The translations under genes were made by a program, and so were the position numbers. A DNA stretch of 57,763 nucleotides from an uncultured Saprospiraceae bacterium (GTDB lineage: Bacteria > Bacteroidota > Bacteroidia > Chitinophagales > Saprospiraceae): contig CALCMJ010000032.1 of NCBI GenBank assembly GCA_937967615.1, forward strand, positions 1 through 57,763, read 5' to 3'. The notes under the pieces are model-generated. The model was not told the origin of the DNA. It ran no database searches and was given only the letters and a program-made list of their open reading frames with translations. This document shows positions 10,231 to 18,613 of this stretch, piece after piece (positions within the stretch are counted from its first letter, which is position 1; every line of letters starts with the position of its first letter).

Positions 10231-10971
10231 TTAGTGTGAATGAGGAGTAGCGTAGTGTCTAGGTCCTATCCCAGGGTAGACAGTTGAGAGAGGATGATTT
10301 TGTAAGTGATCTAAACTTGTAGATGAAAACTCATAAATAAAGGTAGTTTCGCTAATATCTCGGGTTTGATTCATGATAGTAGTGCTACCATCTCCATCGC
10401 CATGTGATAAATTGAATGCATGTCCAATCTCGTGAGCTGTGGATCTTAGGAATAGGTTGTTTTGGGTTCTATTGATTGAGTTTTTATAATAGTTTACAAA
10501 AGCACTTCTAAGAAGAGGGTCGTACATCAGCCCCATTGAGCCGGTAGACCGTGATCCATCATCTCTTTCTCTAAAGTGGTCTACAACAATTCCGTAGACG
10601 AAGTATTTTCTAATTTGTTTTCCATCTTCCGTATAGCTAGTGTCAGCATCTACTTGGAAGGAACGGTTGGCTAAAGCAAGAGTTTGCACTTCGGCAGTGG
10701 TAATATAATCGAATTCGTCTGGGTCAAGCGGGTTAGGAGTTCCATTTAAAGGAGCGATATTCGTTTGATTTAGATCAATAGTAAGAAGATGACCGCCTGC
10801 AACAAAGATGGATGTTAAATCTTCAGAATTACCTGCGGAGTCTGTGTCTTCAATTGGGAATGCTGTTCCTGTCATCCGGTCGTATTCGAGATTTGATGTG
10901 ACACAGGAAGTAAGAAGTAAAATAAAAATAAGAAATGGGCATATTGTAGTGCGTATTTGTTGGAAGTTCAT
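10231..10971 (-). CDS. Metzincin-type zinc metalloprotease lipoprotein
   Basis: The 246-residue protein has a lipoprotein signal peptide ending LLLTSC with Cys 23. It has the extended zinc-binding motif HEIGHAFNLSH at about residues 180-190, with three histidine ligands and the catalytic glutamate. A downstream TTIMNQ supplies the methionine of a Met-turn. These features place it among the metzincin proteases (matrixin/reprolysin-like); the exact subfamily is unclear. It should act outside the cytoplasm on proteins or peptides. It appears to be the first gene of a two-gene operon with the Ig-like lipoprotein, 11 bp apart, and the mscL terminator lies upstream. Confidence 0.85.
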   Translation of the reverse strand: MNFQQIRTTICPFLIFILLLTSCVTSNLEYDRMTGTAFPIEDTDSAGNSEDLTSIFVAGGHLLTIDLNQTNIAPLNGTPNPLDPDEFDYITTAEVQTLALANRSFQVDADTSYTEDGKQIRKYFVYGIVVDHFRERDDGSRSTGSMGLMYDPLLRSAFVNYYKNSINRTQNNLFLRSTAHEIGHAFNLSHGDGDGSTTIMNQTRDISETTFIYEFSSTSLDHLQNHPLSTVYPGIGPRHYATPHSH

Positions 10972-11118
10972 AGTTCTATTTTTTTATAAAGACCTGTTTA
11001 TTTAAGAAGTATGCATTTTTATATCAGCAAAAAGTGATATTGTTACCCCAGTAATAACTAATAATATTCTGCTAGGAAGGAGAGAATCCTTAAAGTCCTA
11101 AATATCCGGTACTAAATT

Positions 11119-11150
11119 AAAAAAGGGAGGCCAACTGGCTTCCCTTTTTT
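11119..11150 (-). terminator. Terminator of mscL
   Basis: GGGAGGCC (11125-11132) pairs with GGCTTCCC (11137-11144), one G-U pair, loop AACT, flanked by an A-run on the left and a T-run on the right. Read on the minus strand it ends in a T tract just after mscL; it could also work in the other direction. Confidence 0.8.
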
Positions 11151-11169
11151 AATTTCTATGTTCTAAAGA

Positions 11170-11565
11170 TTACTTTTTTAAAGCATCTCTAATTTCTGTA
11201 AGCAAAGTTTGATCAGCAGTTGGTTCTGGATCTGGTGCAGCTCCCATAAATTTGATTTTTGATTTAGCAAGCATGAATAAAACCCAACCAACAATAAGTA
11301 AGTTAATGATTGAATTTATCCATTTACCATAACGGATAGAGTTTGCTGCTTTTGCAACAGTACCATCTGCATTTAATTCAGCAGGAGAAAGCACTTTTTG
11401 CATTGCACCGAAATCAATTCCGCCAGCGAAGTGTCCTACGATTGGCATGATGATGTCGTTTACAAATCCGTTTACCACAAGCCCTACAGCTCCTGCAAGA
11501 ATAACTGCTATCGCAAAATCGATAACGTTTCCTGTCATGATAAATTCCTTAAATTCTTTAAGCAT
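11170..11565 (-). CDS. mscL: Large-conductance mechanosensitive channel MscL
   Basis: MscL is a homopentameric inner-membrane channel that opens under membrane tension and releases solutes during osmotic downshock. The 131-residue length is typical. The N-terminal amphipathic helix and first transmembrane helix read MLKEFKEFIMTGNVIDFAIA and VILAGAVGLVVNGFVNDIIMP, containing the glycine/alanine-rich pore face. The second transmembrane helix is IINLLIVGWVLFMLAK, followed by a C-terminal helix (TEIRDALKK). A strong hairpin terminator follows the stop, so it is probably a single-gene transcript. Confidence 0.97.
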   Translation of the reverse strand: MLKEFKEFIMTGNVIDFAIAVILAGAVGLVVNGFVNDIIMPIVGHFAGGIDFGAMQKVLSPAELNADGTVAKAANSIRYGKWINSIINLLIVGWVLFMLAKSKIKFMGAAPDPEPTADQTLLTEIRDALKK

Positions 11566-11657
11566 GATGTTCGTTTTAGTTTAATAAGTGAGTTAATTAA
11601 TTGGTGTCGTTTTTTAAGACGTCAAATGTGAAAATACGTAACATATATAAATAAATG

Positions 11658-12104
11658 TTATAAATACATAGGTTTTAAGATTCCTTCTTCTAATGAGATA
11701 AAAGTTTCAGTCCTTGCAATGCCGTCAATTATCTGTACTTGGGTATTTAATATGTCCATTAAATGGTCATTATTCTTAGCATATACTTTAGCAAAGATGG
11801 AGTAATTGCCAGTCGTGAAATGTGCTTCGCTAATTTCTGGAATCTTACGAAGCAGGGATATGACAGCCCTGTAATCCTTGGCTTTCTCTAAGAAAATACC
11901 AATAAATGCTATGGTTGTGTAGCCTATACTTTTGTAGTTAATCTTAGCGGTATAGTTCTCAATAATTCCTTTTTTCTCTAGCTTTTTCAGCCTTTGTTGG
12001 ATCGCAACATTGGAAATATCTATTTGTTTAGCTATGTCTGTAACAGGTTTTCTACTATTGGCAAGTATGCTATTTATTATTTTAACATCAGTATCGTCTA
12101 TCAT
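11658..12104 (-). CDS. Lrp/AsnC family transcriptional regulator
   Basis: The 148-residue protein has the Lrp/AsnC plan. An N-terminal winged helix-turn-helix (residues ~5-55, DIAKQIDISNVAIQQRLKKL) is followed by a C-terminal RAM ligand-binding domain (residues ~65-145, with EISEAHFTTGNYSIFAKVYA). Members oligomerise and respond to amino acids. The gene is divergent from asnB, with only 76 bp between the starts. E. coli AsnC likewise controls a neighbouring asparagine synthetase gene, so control of asnB by this regulator is a reasonable inference. The shared intergenic DNA is very AT-rich, as is usual for Lrp sites. Confidence 0.93.
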   Translation of the reverse strand: MIDDTDVKIINSILANSRKPVTDIAKQIDISNVAIQQRLKKLEKKGIIENYTAKINYKSIGYTTIAFIGIFLEKAKDYRAVISLLRKIPEISEAHFTTGNYSIFAKVYAKNNDHLMDILNTQVQIIDGIARTETFISLEEGILKPMYL

Positions 12105-12180
12105 ATAAATATTGAATTAATTTGCAAGTTATTATTTAATATATTAAGTTTATGCCATAATATGATTAAAATAATAAATT

Positions 12181-13764
12181 ATGTGCGGAATATTTGCAGC
12201 AATAGACACAAAAAAGGATAAAAGGACGCTTTTCCCTTATTATGAGAAGATCCAACATAGAGGTCCTGATGATAGCACCTATAAAGAAATCACAGAACGT
12301 ATCCACTTTGGGTTTCATCGTTTAGCTATAAATGGTTTGAATCCAGAAAGTAATCAACCATTTTGTATTGATGGTATATGGCTTATTGCAAACGCAGAGA
12401 TTTTTAATTATAAAGAACTCGCTAGCCAACACAATATTGATTTAATAAGCGGAAGCGATTGCGAAATCTTAATTCATTTATATAGAATGATTGGATTAGA
12501 AAAAATGTTGGATTTGCTTGTTGGGGAATATGCTTTTGTTCTTTATGACAGTCATAAGGATGTTACGTATGCTTGTAGAGATCATTTGGGCATCCGAGGA
12601 ATGTACATGGGAACAGATAAAGAGGGTGCTACATATTTTGCAAGTGAAGCAAAGGCACTTACTTTTTGTGATGCGCTTCAGCAGTTCCCTCCTAGACATA
12701 TCTGGACGAGTAAAACAAAAACATTCGCTCCTTATTACAAACTTGAGTTTGCTTTTCATTCAGATCAGTCTGAGGATAGTCATTTGAAAAATATCAATGC
12801 ATTGCTGACTAAGTCAGTTGAATTGAGAATGTTATCAGATAGAAAAATAGGTTGTTTGTTAAGTGGAGGATTAGATTCTTCTTTGGTTTCAGCAATTGTT
12901 GCGCGCAAGGCAGAAAACCCAAAAGACATAGAAACCTTTTCTATTGGTATGGAAGGCTCTCCTGATTTAATTGCTGCGCAAAAAGTTGCAGATCACATTG
13001 GAACTACACATCATAGTATTGTGTATGCAGAGCATCAATTTATTCAAGCCCTTAAAGAGACAATTTATATTACTGGTTCATTTGATGTAACAACGATAAG
13101 AGCTTCTGTAGGTCATCAGTTAGTCAGTAATTGGATAAAAGAGCATTCGGACGTCAAGGTTGTTTTTACAGGAGAGACGATTGATGAGATGGGCAGTTAT
13201 TTATATTTTCAGCAAGCGCCAAGTCCTAAAGAATTTCAATCTGAAGCGGTTCGGCTTTTAGAGGATATCCATTACTTTGATATGCTCAGAGGCGATAGAA
13301 GTATTTCTTCTGCGGGCTTGGAAGCACGTGTACCATTTGCAGACAGAGAATTTGTAGAGTACTTCATGGGAATAGATCCAGCATTACGCATGTTTGATGG
13401 GAAAGAAAAAATTGAAAAGTATTTACTTCGGAAGGCATTTGAGCATGAGGAACTTTTGCCAAAAGATATTTTGTGGCGGAGAAAAAACGGGTTTTCAGAT
13501 TCAGTGAGTAAGAAAACGAGATCATGGTCCACTCTTATCCAGGAACACGTTCATACCTTAGTTTCTAATAAAGAATTTGAGCAAGCAAAAGATAGATATT
13601 CGCATGACAGTCCACTTATCAAGGAGGCATATTGGTACAGAAAAGTGTTTGAAGAATATTATGGGAAATTTGATAAAGCAACACCTTATCAGTGGTTGCC
13701 TAAGTGGTGTGGAGAGGTGACTGATCCTTCTGCGAGAGTATTGCAAATGTATAAGGCAGATTAA
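12181..13764 (+). CDS. asnB: Asparagine synthase, glutamine-hydrolysing
   Basis: AsnB makes asparagine from aspartate, ATP and glutamine. The 527-residue protein begins MCGIFAAID, so Cys 2 is the N-terminal glutaminase nucleophile after removal of Met 1. The GATase II domain covers roughly residues 2-190 (HRGPDD and HFGFHRLAI). The synthetase domain has the ATP-pyrophosphatase P-loop SGGLDS at residues 228-233, and later GLEARVPFADREFVEYFM, typical of true AsnB. The size is within the family range. The gene is divergent from an Lrp/AsnC-type regulator, which probably controls it, and ends at a strong terminator. Confidence 0.95.
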   Translation: MCGIFAAIDTKKDKRTLFPYYEKIQHRGPDDSTYKEITERIHFGFHRLAINGLNPESNQPFCIDGIWLIANAEIFNYKELASQHNIDLISGSDCEILIHLYRMIGLEKMLDLLVGEYAFVLYDSHKDVTYACRDHLGIRGMYMGTDKEGATYFASEAKALTFCDALQQFPPRHIWTSKTKTFAPYYKLEFAFHSDQSEDSHLKNINALLTKSVELRMLSDRKIGCLLSGGLDSSLVSAIVARKAENPKDIETFSIGMEGSPDLIAAQKVADHIGTTHHSIVYAEHQFIQALKETIYITGSFDVTTIRASVGHQLVSNWIKEHSDVKVVFTGETIDEMGSYLYFQQAPSPKEFQSEAVRLLEDIHYFDMLRGDRSISSAGLEARVPFADREFVEYFMGIDPALRMFDGKEKIEKYLLRKAFEHEELLPKDILWRRKNGFSDSVSKKTRSWSTLIQEHVHTLVSNKEFEQAKDRYSHDSPLIKEAYWYRKVFEEYYGKFDKATPYQWLPKWCGEVTDPSARVLQMYKAD

Positions 13765-13780
13765 TTTGGGTTCTAAATAG

Positions 13781-13815
13781 AAAAAGCGCACACCAGATTC
13801 TAGTGTGCGCTTTTT
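13781..13815. terminator. Bidirectional terminator between asnB and T9SS cargo gene
   Basis: GCGCACAC (13786-13793) and GTGTGCGC (13803-13810) form a perfect stem, flanked by AAAAA on the left and TTTTT on the right. It can end transcription of both converging genes. Confidence 0.85.
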
Positions 13816-13834
13816 ATTAAATTTCTTATTACAT

Positions 13835-14929
13835 CTAGATCTTCATAATTCTTGTAGATTTAGAAGAGTTGCCAGAAATTACTTGTACTATATAAATACC
13901 TTCTGGATATGAACTCAAGTCAAAAGTATATTTGCTTGTTGCTCCTGAGTTTGCGATTAAATTTCCTGACTGACTGTAGATGGCAATTGCATCAATGTGA
14001 TCCCCGCTTATCTCCACATATTCTTGTACGACAGTAGAACTGATTCTGAATTCAATTTCTTTTTTTATAGAAATTGTTCTTATCCCTGATAGAGATGAGC
14101 TACCATTAAAATCTATTTGATTTAATCTGTAGTAATTTGCACCATTGGAAGGATCTTCATGTGTAAAACTATATTCGTCACCTCTAGATGAGCCAGCTTC
14201 TATATTTCCTATACTCCTAAAATCAGAACCATTTGTACTCCATTCTATACTAAAATAGTCGTTGTTTATTTCGCTTACTGTTGTCCAGTTTAAAATTACT
14301 GTACCTATCTCTTCATTAATTTTGAATTCACTTATAACTACAGGAAGAGCAGGTGGAAGTAAAGCTTCAGGCATATAGTCGCAGTTTGCATTTACATCTG
14401 CACAATCACCAGTGGTGTTTGGTAAATTTACACAAAGCGGATCTGGTGTACACCAGACTTCACAACATGAAGTTGCGACAGGAACGTCAGCACAATCAAG
14501 ACCACCCCAGGCAATCGCTATAGCATCCGTACCATCAGATACGTAAATAACTTCTGAAGCTTCAGAAATCCATGGGGACCCATTAAGGTCTATCACACAA
14601 GGAGGAGGTGTTCCTGAATAATCTGTTACTATCACTACGCATTTTCCAGCTTCAAGAATAGTTCCTGCGGGAAAAGTATATTCACCTGGACCAGTACTAT
14701 GATCACCAAGTGTCCATCCACTAACATCTATGTCAGTGGTAGATGTGTTGCAAAGTTCTACAAATTCATCAGTTGCTTCTGCAACGCCGTCCCCGTCAGT
14801 ATCTATACCACTTACATCATTGGTACGGTTAGTGTAAACAGAAGTTATTTCAAGACCTCCTAAATCACATTGTGATGACAGAGGTATTACAAAAAGAAGG
14901 CATAGGAATAGTCCAAAAAAGTTTCTCAT
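13835..14929 (-). CDS. Secreted lamin-tail-domain protein, T9SS type A cargo
   Basis: The 364-residue protein has a signal peptide (MRNFFGLFLCLLFVIPLSSQ) and then a lamin-tail-like (LTD) domain at about residues 25-130. Recognisable LTD features are DEFVELCNTSTTDIDVSGWT and the strand YTFPAGTILEAGKCVVIV. A cysteine-rich stretch follows, then a fibronectin-III-like module that begins LPVVISEFKINEE and includes SEINNDYFSIEWS and NYYRLNQIDFNG. The last ~80 residues form a T9SS type A sorting domain (YPEGIYIVQVISG). It should be exported by SprA and anchored or released at the surface. Its role is unknown. The FN3-like/sorting pair is strikingly similar to the one at 53.9-55.0 kb. Confidence 0.85.
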   Translation of the reverse strand: MRNFFGLFLCLLFVIPLSSQCDLGGLEITSVYTNRTNDVSGIDTDGDGVAEATDEFVELCNTSTTDIDVSGWTLGDHSTGPGEYTFPAGTILEAGKCVVIVTDYSGTPPPCVIDLNGSPWISEASEVIYVSDGTDAIAIAWGGLDCADVPVATSCCEVWCTPDPLCVNLPNTTGDCADVNANCDYMPEALLPPALPVVISEFKINEEIGTVILNWTTVSEINNDYFSIEWSTNGSDFRSIGNIEAGSSRGDEYSFTHEDPSNGANYYRLNQIDFNGSSSLSGIRTISIKKEIEFRISSTVVQEYVEISGDHIDAIAIYSQSGNLIANSGATSKYTFDLSSYPEGIYIVQVISGNSSKSTRIMKI

Positions 14930-15126
14930 TAAAATAGGTTTTTGTATTAAAAATTTAAATCCAGTTAATCAAACCTCGTTAAGTGGGTTTGTTATCTATA
15001 AGACATTTTTTTTTGTAATACCCTCAGATTTCAAGCAGTCCTACGTAGTTAATTAATCATTAACGTTGGACTAGCCCTATTATCAGAACAGTCAATTATA
15101 TATATGGATTTTAGTTTATAAGTGTG

Positions 15127-15483
15127 CTAAAGACTACTTAAATGCAGATCTATTTCATCAGTATTTTTTAAAACGATGATACGTTTCTTAGTCTCTTGAA
15201 GATTCCATTTGTTGAGAACGCTTTTTCTTTGGCGAGATTAAAAGTGAAGATATAGTGCAGGAATTCAAGATCAAACTCTATAAACACATTTAGGTGGGGT
15301 AGTCAGGGTAAATTACCGTATCGCCTCTTTCTAATCGTATGTCCAGAGTGCCTGCATAGTTTCCATCAATTATCCATTCCTCTTTAGCGGCAAGCTCGCG
15401 TCCCGTTTTATCCCATTCCTCTTATATTGTTTCCGTCCAAATTCTTTCCAGTAATTCTGAATAGTATGAATTGGTTTCTCCAT
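15127..15483 (-). pseudogene. Decayed FlaR-like (DNA topology modulation) kinase
   Basis: Minus-strand translation gives pieces of a P-loop kinase of the FlaR/topology-modulation family in shifted frames. One piece reads EEWIIDGNYAGTLDIRLERG followed by DTVIYPDYPT, preceded by an in-frame stop. A second frame gives EFDLEFLHYIFTFNLA. A third gives RKSVLNKWNLQETKKRIIVL, then LKNTDEIDLHLSSL and a stop at 15127-15129. The N-terminal P-loop is missing, and about 35-40 residues are lost between the first and second pieces. The open frame that starts with ATG at 15481-15483 directly abuts the TAA of the upstream GNAT gene. The gene was probably once co-transcribed with GNAT and is now dead. Confidence 0.8.
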
Positions 15484-16014
15484 TTATTTAGACTTCCAGT
15501 CTTCTCTCCGTATGATGTAGATCTTATGATCCTTGTTCCCTTTTTTATAAGAAAGATATTCATCTCCATCTAATAAATACCCACCTAGTTTTTCCATAGC
15601 TTTTTGAGAACGTATGTTTTCAAAATCTACATAATACAGAACATACGGAATAGTCTGAAATGCGTGTGACATCATCATGGACTTAAACAGTCGGTTATAT
15701 TCCCCTCCCCAATATTTACGCTGAAGAAAAGACCATCCAATTTCTACTGCGTCGTCTTTTCCAGGAATGATATTGAACCTAGAACTGCCTATTATTTTAT
15801 TTGTTGAATTATCAATAATAACCAAGGCTCCACCCGTCTCAATAGATTCTTCAAAAAATGTTTTGAAGACATCGCGCTTGTATCTGTGTGCAGGATGCTG
15901 TTCCCAGATAAGTGGGTCATTTGCTGCCTCATATAGTCCATCAAAATCTGAAACTAGTAGAGGTCGTATTCTAAGGAGTTTGCTTTCTAATGTAACTTGT
16001 CTGTTTAGATTCAT
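15484..16014 (-). CDS. GNAT family N-acetyltransferase, RimJ/RimL type
   Basis: The 176-residue protein has the layout of RimJ/RimL-like acetyltransferases, which move an acetyl group from acetyl-CoA to amino groups. It starts with the typical strand RLLRIRPLL-like pattern (LESKLLRIRPLLVSDFDGLY) and has IIGSSRFNIIP and VEIGWSFLQRKYWGGEYNRL, where the acetyl-CoA-binding loop is expected. Near the end, DFENIRSQKAMEKLGG is the family's conserved C-terminal helix. The substrate cannot be told from sequence. Its stop codon touches the start of the FlaR-like pseudogene. Confidence 0.88.
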   Translation of the reverse strand: MNLNRQVTLESKLLRIRPLLVSDFDGLYEAANDPLIWEQHPAHRYKRDVFKTFFEESIETGGALVIIDNSTNKIIGSSRFNIIPGKDDAVEIGWSFLQRKYWGGEYNRLFKSMMMSHAFQTIPYVLYYVDFENIRSQKAMEKLGGYLLDGDEYLSYKKGNKDHKIYIIRREDWKSK

Positions 16015-16024
16015 CTTACATAAA

Positions 16025-16052
16025 TAAAAAAAGCCATCATTGCGATGGCTTT
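16025..16052 (-). terminator. Terminator of aconitase gene
   Basis: AAAGCCATC (16030-16038) pairs with GATGGCTTT (16044-16052) with a 5-base loop. On the minus strand the stem runs into a T tract, right after the aconitase stop codon. Confidence 0.8.
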
Positions 16053-16076
16053 TAAAGTTAAATAGAATTTCATTTT

Positions 16077-18353
16077 CTAAGCAACTCCCATATCCTTACG
16101 TATCTTATTCAACGCAGATCCTTCGCGCACCCAATCTATCTGTGCTTGATTATAAGTATGTGCTACTTTAAATTCATCATTAGTGCCATCATGGTGATCC
16201 AGTTTTATGGTCAAAGGCTGTCCTGGAGCCATTTGATCATAATCCGTGATCGTCACAATATCATCCTGTCTTACAAGATCGTAATCTGCCTTGTCTATAA
16301 AGGTAAGAGCAAGCATACCTTGTTTCTTCAGATTCGTCTCGTGTATTCTTGCGAAAGATTTTACGATCACTGCATTTACTCCTAGGAATCTAGGTTCCAT
16401 CGCTGCGTGTTCTCTAGACGATCCTTCTCCCAGATTCTCTTCTCCAAAGACCACTGTTCCAATACCTTTCGCCTGATACGCTTTGGCCGAATCAGGAACA
16501 GGAACGTAATCATTGTTCACATAGTTAAGCACTTTGTTTGCTTTATCATTAAAATAATTTATCGCTCCGGTATAACAGTTTTCTGAGATGTTCTGAAGAT
16601 GACCTCTATAGGTCAACCATGGTCCTGCCATAGAAATGTGATCTGTTGTGCACTTCCCTTTTACTTTGATAAGGACACGCATGTCTGTCATATCATCCTT
16701 AGTAATAGGAGTGAATGGTGTCAGCAATTGTATCCTATCAGAAGCTGGATCTACCTTTACTTCTATTCCGCTCCCGTCAGCAGCCGGTGCATTAAAACCT
16801 CGGTCTTTTACATCAAAGCCATTTGGTGGTAACTCATGTCCTGTTGGCTCATCAAATTTCACCTGCTCCCCTTTATCATTGATGAGCGTATCCGTCATTG
16901 GATTAAAATCCAATCTACCTGATATCGCTATCGCCGCTACAATCTCTGGCGAAGCCACAAATGCATGCGTACTAGGATTGCCATCTGCACGTTTGGAGAA
17001 ATTCCTGTTGAATGAATGTATGATGCTGTTTTTTGGTGCATTCATTGGGTCTTTGTATCTAGCCCATTGCCCGATACATGGGCCACATGCATTGGTAAAT
17101 ATGGTAGCATTCAAATCTTCAAATATTTTTAAAATGCCATCACGCTCTGTTGTAAATCTTACCTGTTCAGATCCTGGATTGATACCAAACTCTGCTTTAG
17201 TTGTAAGTCCTTTATCTACTGCTTGCTTAGCTATGGAAGCCGCTCTTGACAGATCCTCATACGATGAGTTTGTACAAGACCCTATCAGACCCCATTCTAC
17301 ATCTAGTGGCCATCCGTTTTCCGTTGCTTTACCCGTCATCTCATTACCTACATTTGTAGATAAGTCTGGTGTAAAAGGTCCGTTGATTAATGGTTGTAAT
17401 TCTGATAAGTTGATCTCTATTACTTGATCAAAATATTTTTCTGGATCAGCATAACACTCTGCATCCCCAACCAGATGTTCTGCTACTGTCTTCGCTGCAT
17501 CTGCAACATCCTCTCTGTCTGTTGCTCTTAGATATCTGTCCATGCTTTCGTCATATCCGAAAGTAGAAGTTGTTGCTCCAATCTCTGCACCCATGTTACA
17601 AATGGTCCCCTTGCCTGTACAACTTAGATTGTCAGCACCTTCACCAAAGTATTCCACGATTGCCCCAGTCCCACCTTTTACCGTGAGGATATCTGCCACC
17701 TTCAAGATGACATCCTTAGGTGAAGACCAGCCTGATAATTTGCCAGTTAACTTGACACCTATCAGTTTAGGATTTTTTAACTCCCAAGCCATTCCTGCCA
17801 TTACATCTACTGCATCAGCACCCCCTACACCTATTGCTACCATACCTAGACCACCGGCATTTACCGTATGACTATCCGTACCAATCATCATCCCTCCAGG
17901 GAAAGCATAATTTTCTAAAACCACTTGATGTATAATTCCAGCACCCGGCTTCCAAAAACCAATTCCGTATTTATCAGACACTGACTCTAGAAAGTTAAAA
18001 ACCTCATTACTCGTATTGATGGCATGCTGTAGATCTTCGTCTGCACCTATTTTTGCTTGGATGAGGTGATCGCAATGTACTGTCGAAGGTACCGCTACTT
18101 TGCTCTTACCCGCCATCATAAATTGTAAAAGGGCCATCTGAGCAGTTGCATCCTGCATAGCAACACGATCTGGCGCAAAAAATACATAATCTTTTCCTCT
18201 GCCATATTTGGCTAGAGGAGATTCTTCATGGAGGTGTGCGTATAATATTTTTTCTGAAAGTGTGAGTGGTCGATCTAGAGTTTTTCTGATCGCTTCAATC
18301 TTAGCCGGTAAAGCTGCGTAATGCGCTTTAATCATGTCTATATCAAATGCCAT
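16077..18353 (-). CDS. acn: Aconitate hydratase
   Basis: Aconitase converts citrate to isocitrate in the TCA cycle using a [4Fe-4S] cluster. The 758-residue protein is the size of the mitochondrial-type enzyme rather than AcnB. Cluster ligands are visible as Cys 360 in [10 protein letters not shown] and Cys 423/Cys 426 in [10 protein letters not shown]. The substrate-binding segments [13 protein letters not shown] (about residues 158-170) and [14 protein letters not shown] (C-terminal swivel domain) are intact. The gene has a good -7 promoter box (18373-18380) and a terminator, so it is probably monocistronic. Confidence 0.96.
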   Translation of the reverse strand: MAFDIDMIKAHYAALPAKIEAIRKTLDRPLTLSEKILYAHLHEESPLAKYGRGKDYVFFAPDRVAMQDATAQMALLQFMMAGKSKVAVPSTVHCDHLIQAKIGADEDLQHAINTSNEVFNFLESVSDKYGIGFWKPGAGIIHQVVLENYAFPGGMMIGTDSHTVNAGGLGMVAIGVGGADAVDVMAGMAWELKNPKLIGVKLTGKLSGWSSPKDVILKVADILTVKGGTGAIVEYFGEGADNLSCTGKGTICNMGAEIGATTSTFGYDESMDRYLRATDREDVADAAKTVAEHLVGDAECYADPEKYFDQVIEINLSELQPLINGPFTPDLSTNVGNEMTGKATENGWPLDVEWGLIGSCTNSSYEDLSRAASIAKQAVDKGLTTKAEFGINPGSEQVRFTTERDGILKIFEDLNATIFTNACGPCIGQWARYKDPMNAPKNSIIHSFNRNFSKRADGNPSTHAFVASPEIVAAIAISGRLDFNPMTDTLINDKGEQVKFDEPTGHELPPNGFDVKDRGFNAPAADGSGIEVKVDPASDRIQLLTPFTPITKDDMTDMRVLIKVKGKCTTDHISMAGPWLTYRGHLQNISENCYTGAINYFNDKANKVLNYVNNDYVPVPDSAKAYQAKGIGTVVFGEENLGEGSSREHAAMEPRFLGVNAVIVKSFARIHETNLKKQGMLALTFIDKADYDLVRQDDIVTITDYDQMAPGQPLTIKLDHHDGTNDEFKVAHTYNQAQIDWVREGSALNKIRKDMGVA

Positions 18354-18372
18354 AAATTTTGTGTTTGAGTTG

Positions 18373-18380
18373 CAAATATA
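18373..18380 (-). promoter_or_regulatory. -7 box for the aconitase gene
   Basis: On the minus strand this reads TATATTTG, a full match to TAnnTTTG. A TTG lies about 17 bases upstream as a possible -33 element. Transcription would start near 18366, giving a 5' leader of about a dozen bases. Confidence 0.5.
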
Positions 18381-18613
18381 TCTCTTTATATAGATACAAC
18401 ACAGAATTCTTTAAAGTGTTGAGGAAAAAACAGCAGATCGTTATGCTTTTTAACTCATCAGATTGTGAATACGGCAGCGACTACAGGATTTCATTAAGAT
18501 TGTAAGTGTTTTATATGCTTTCTGGTCATTTTACATTAGCACTTTATTAGCTAATCATATTCTATTTTTCGCTATATGATTTTTAGCTTTGTGTTCTAAA
18601 TGCTAGAGTAGAA

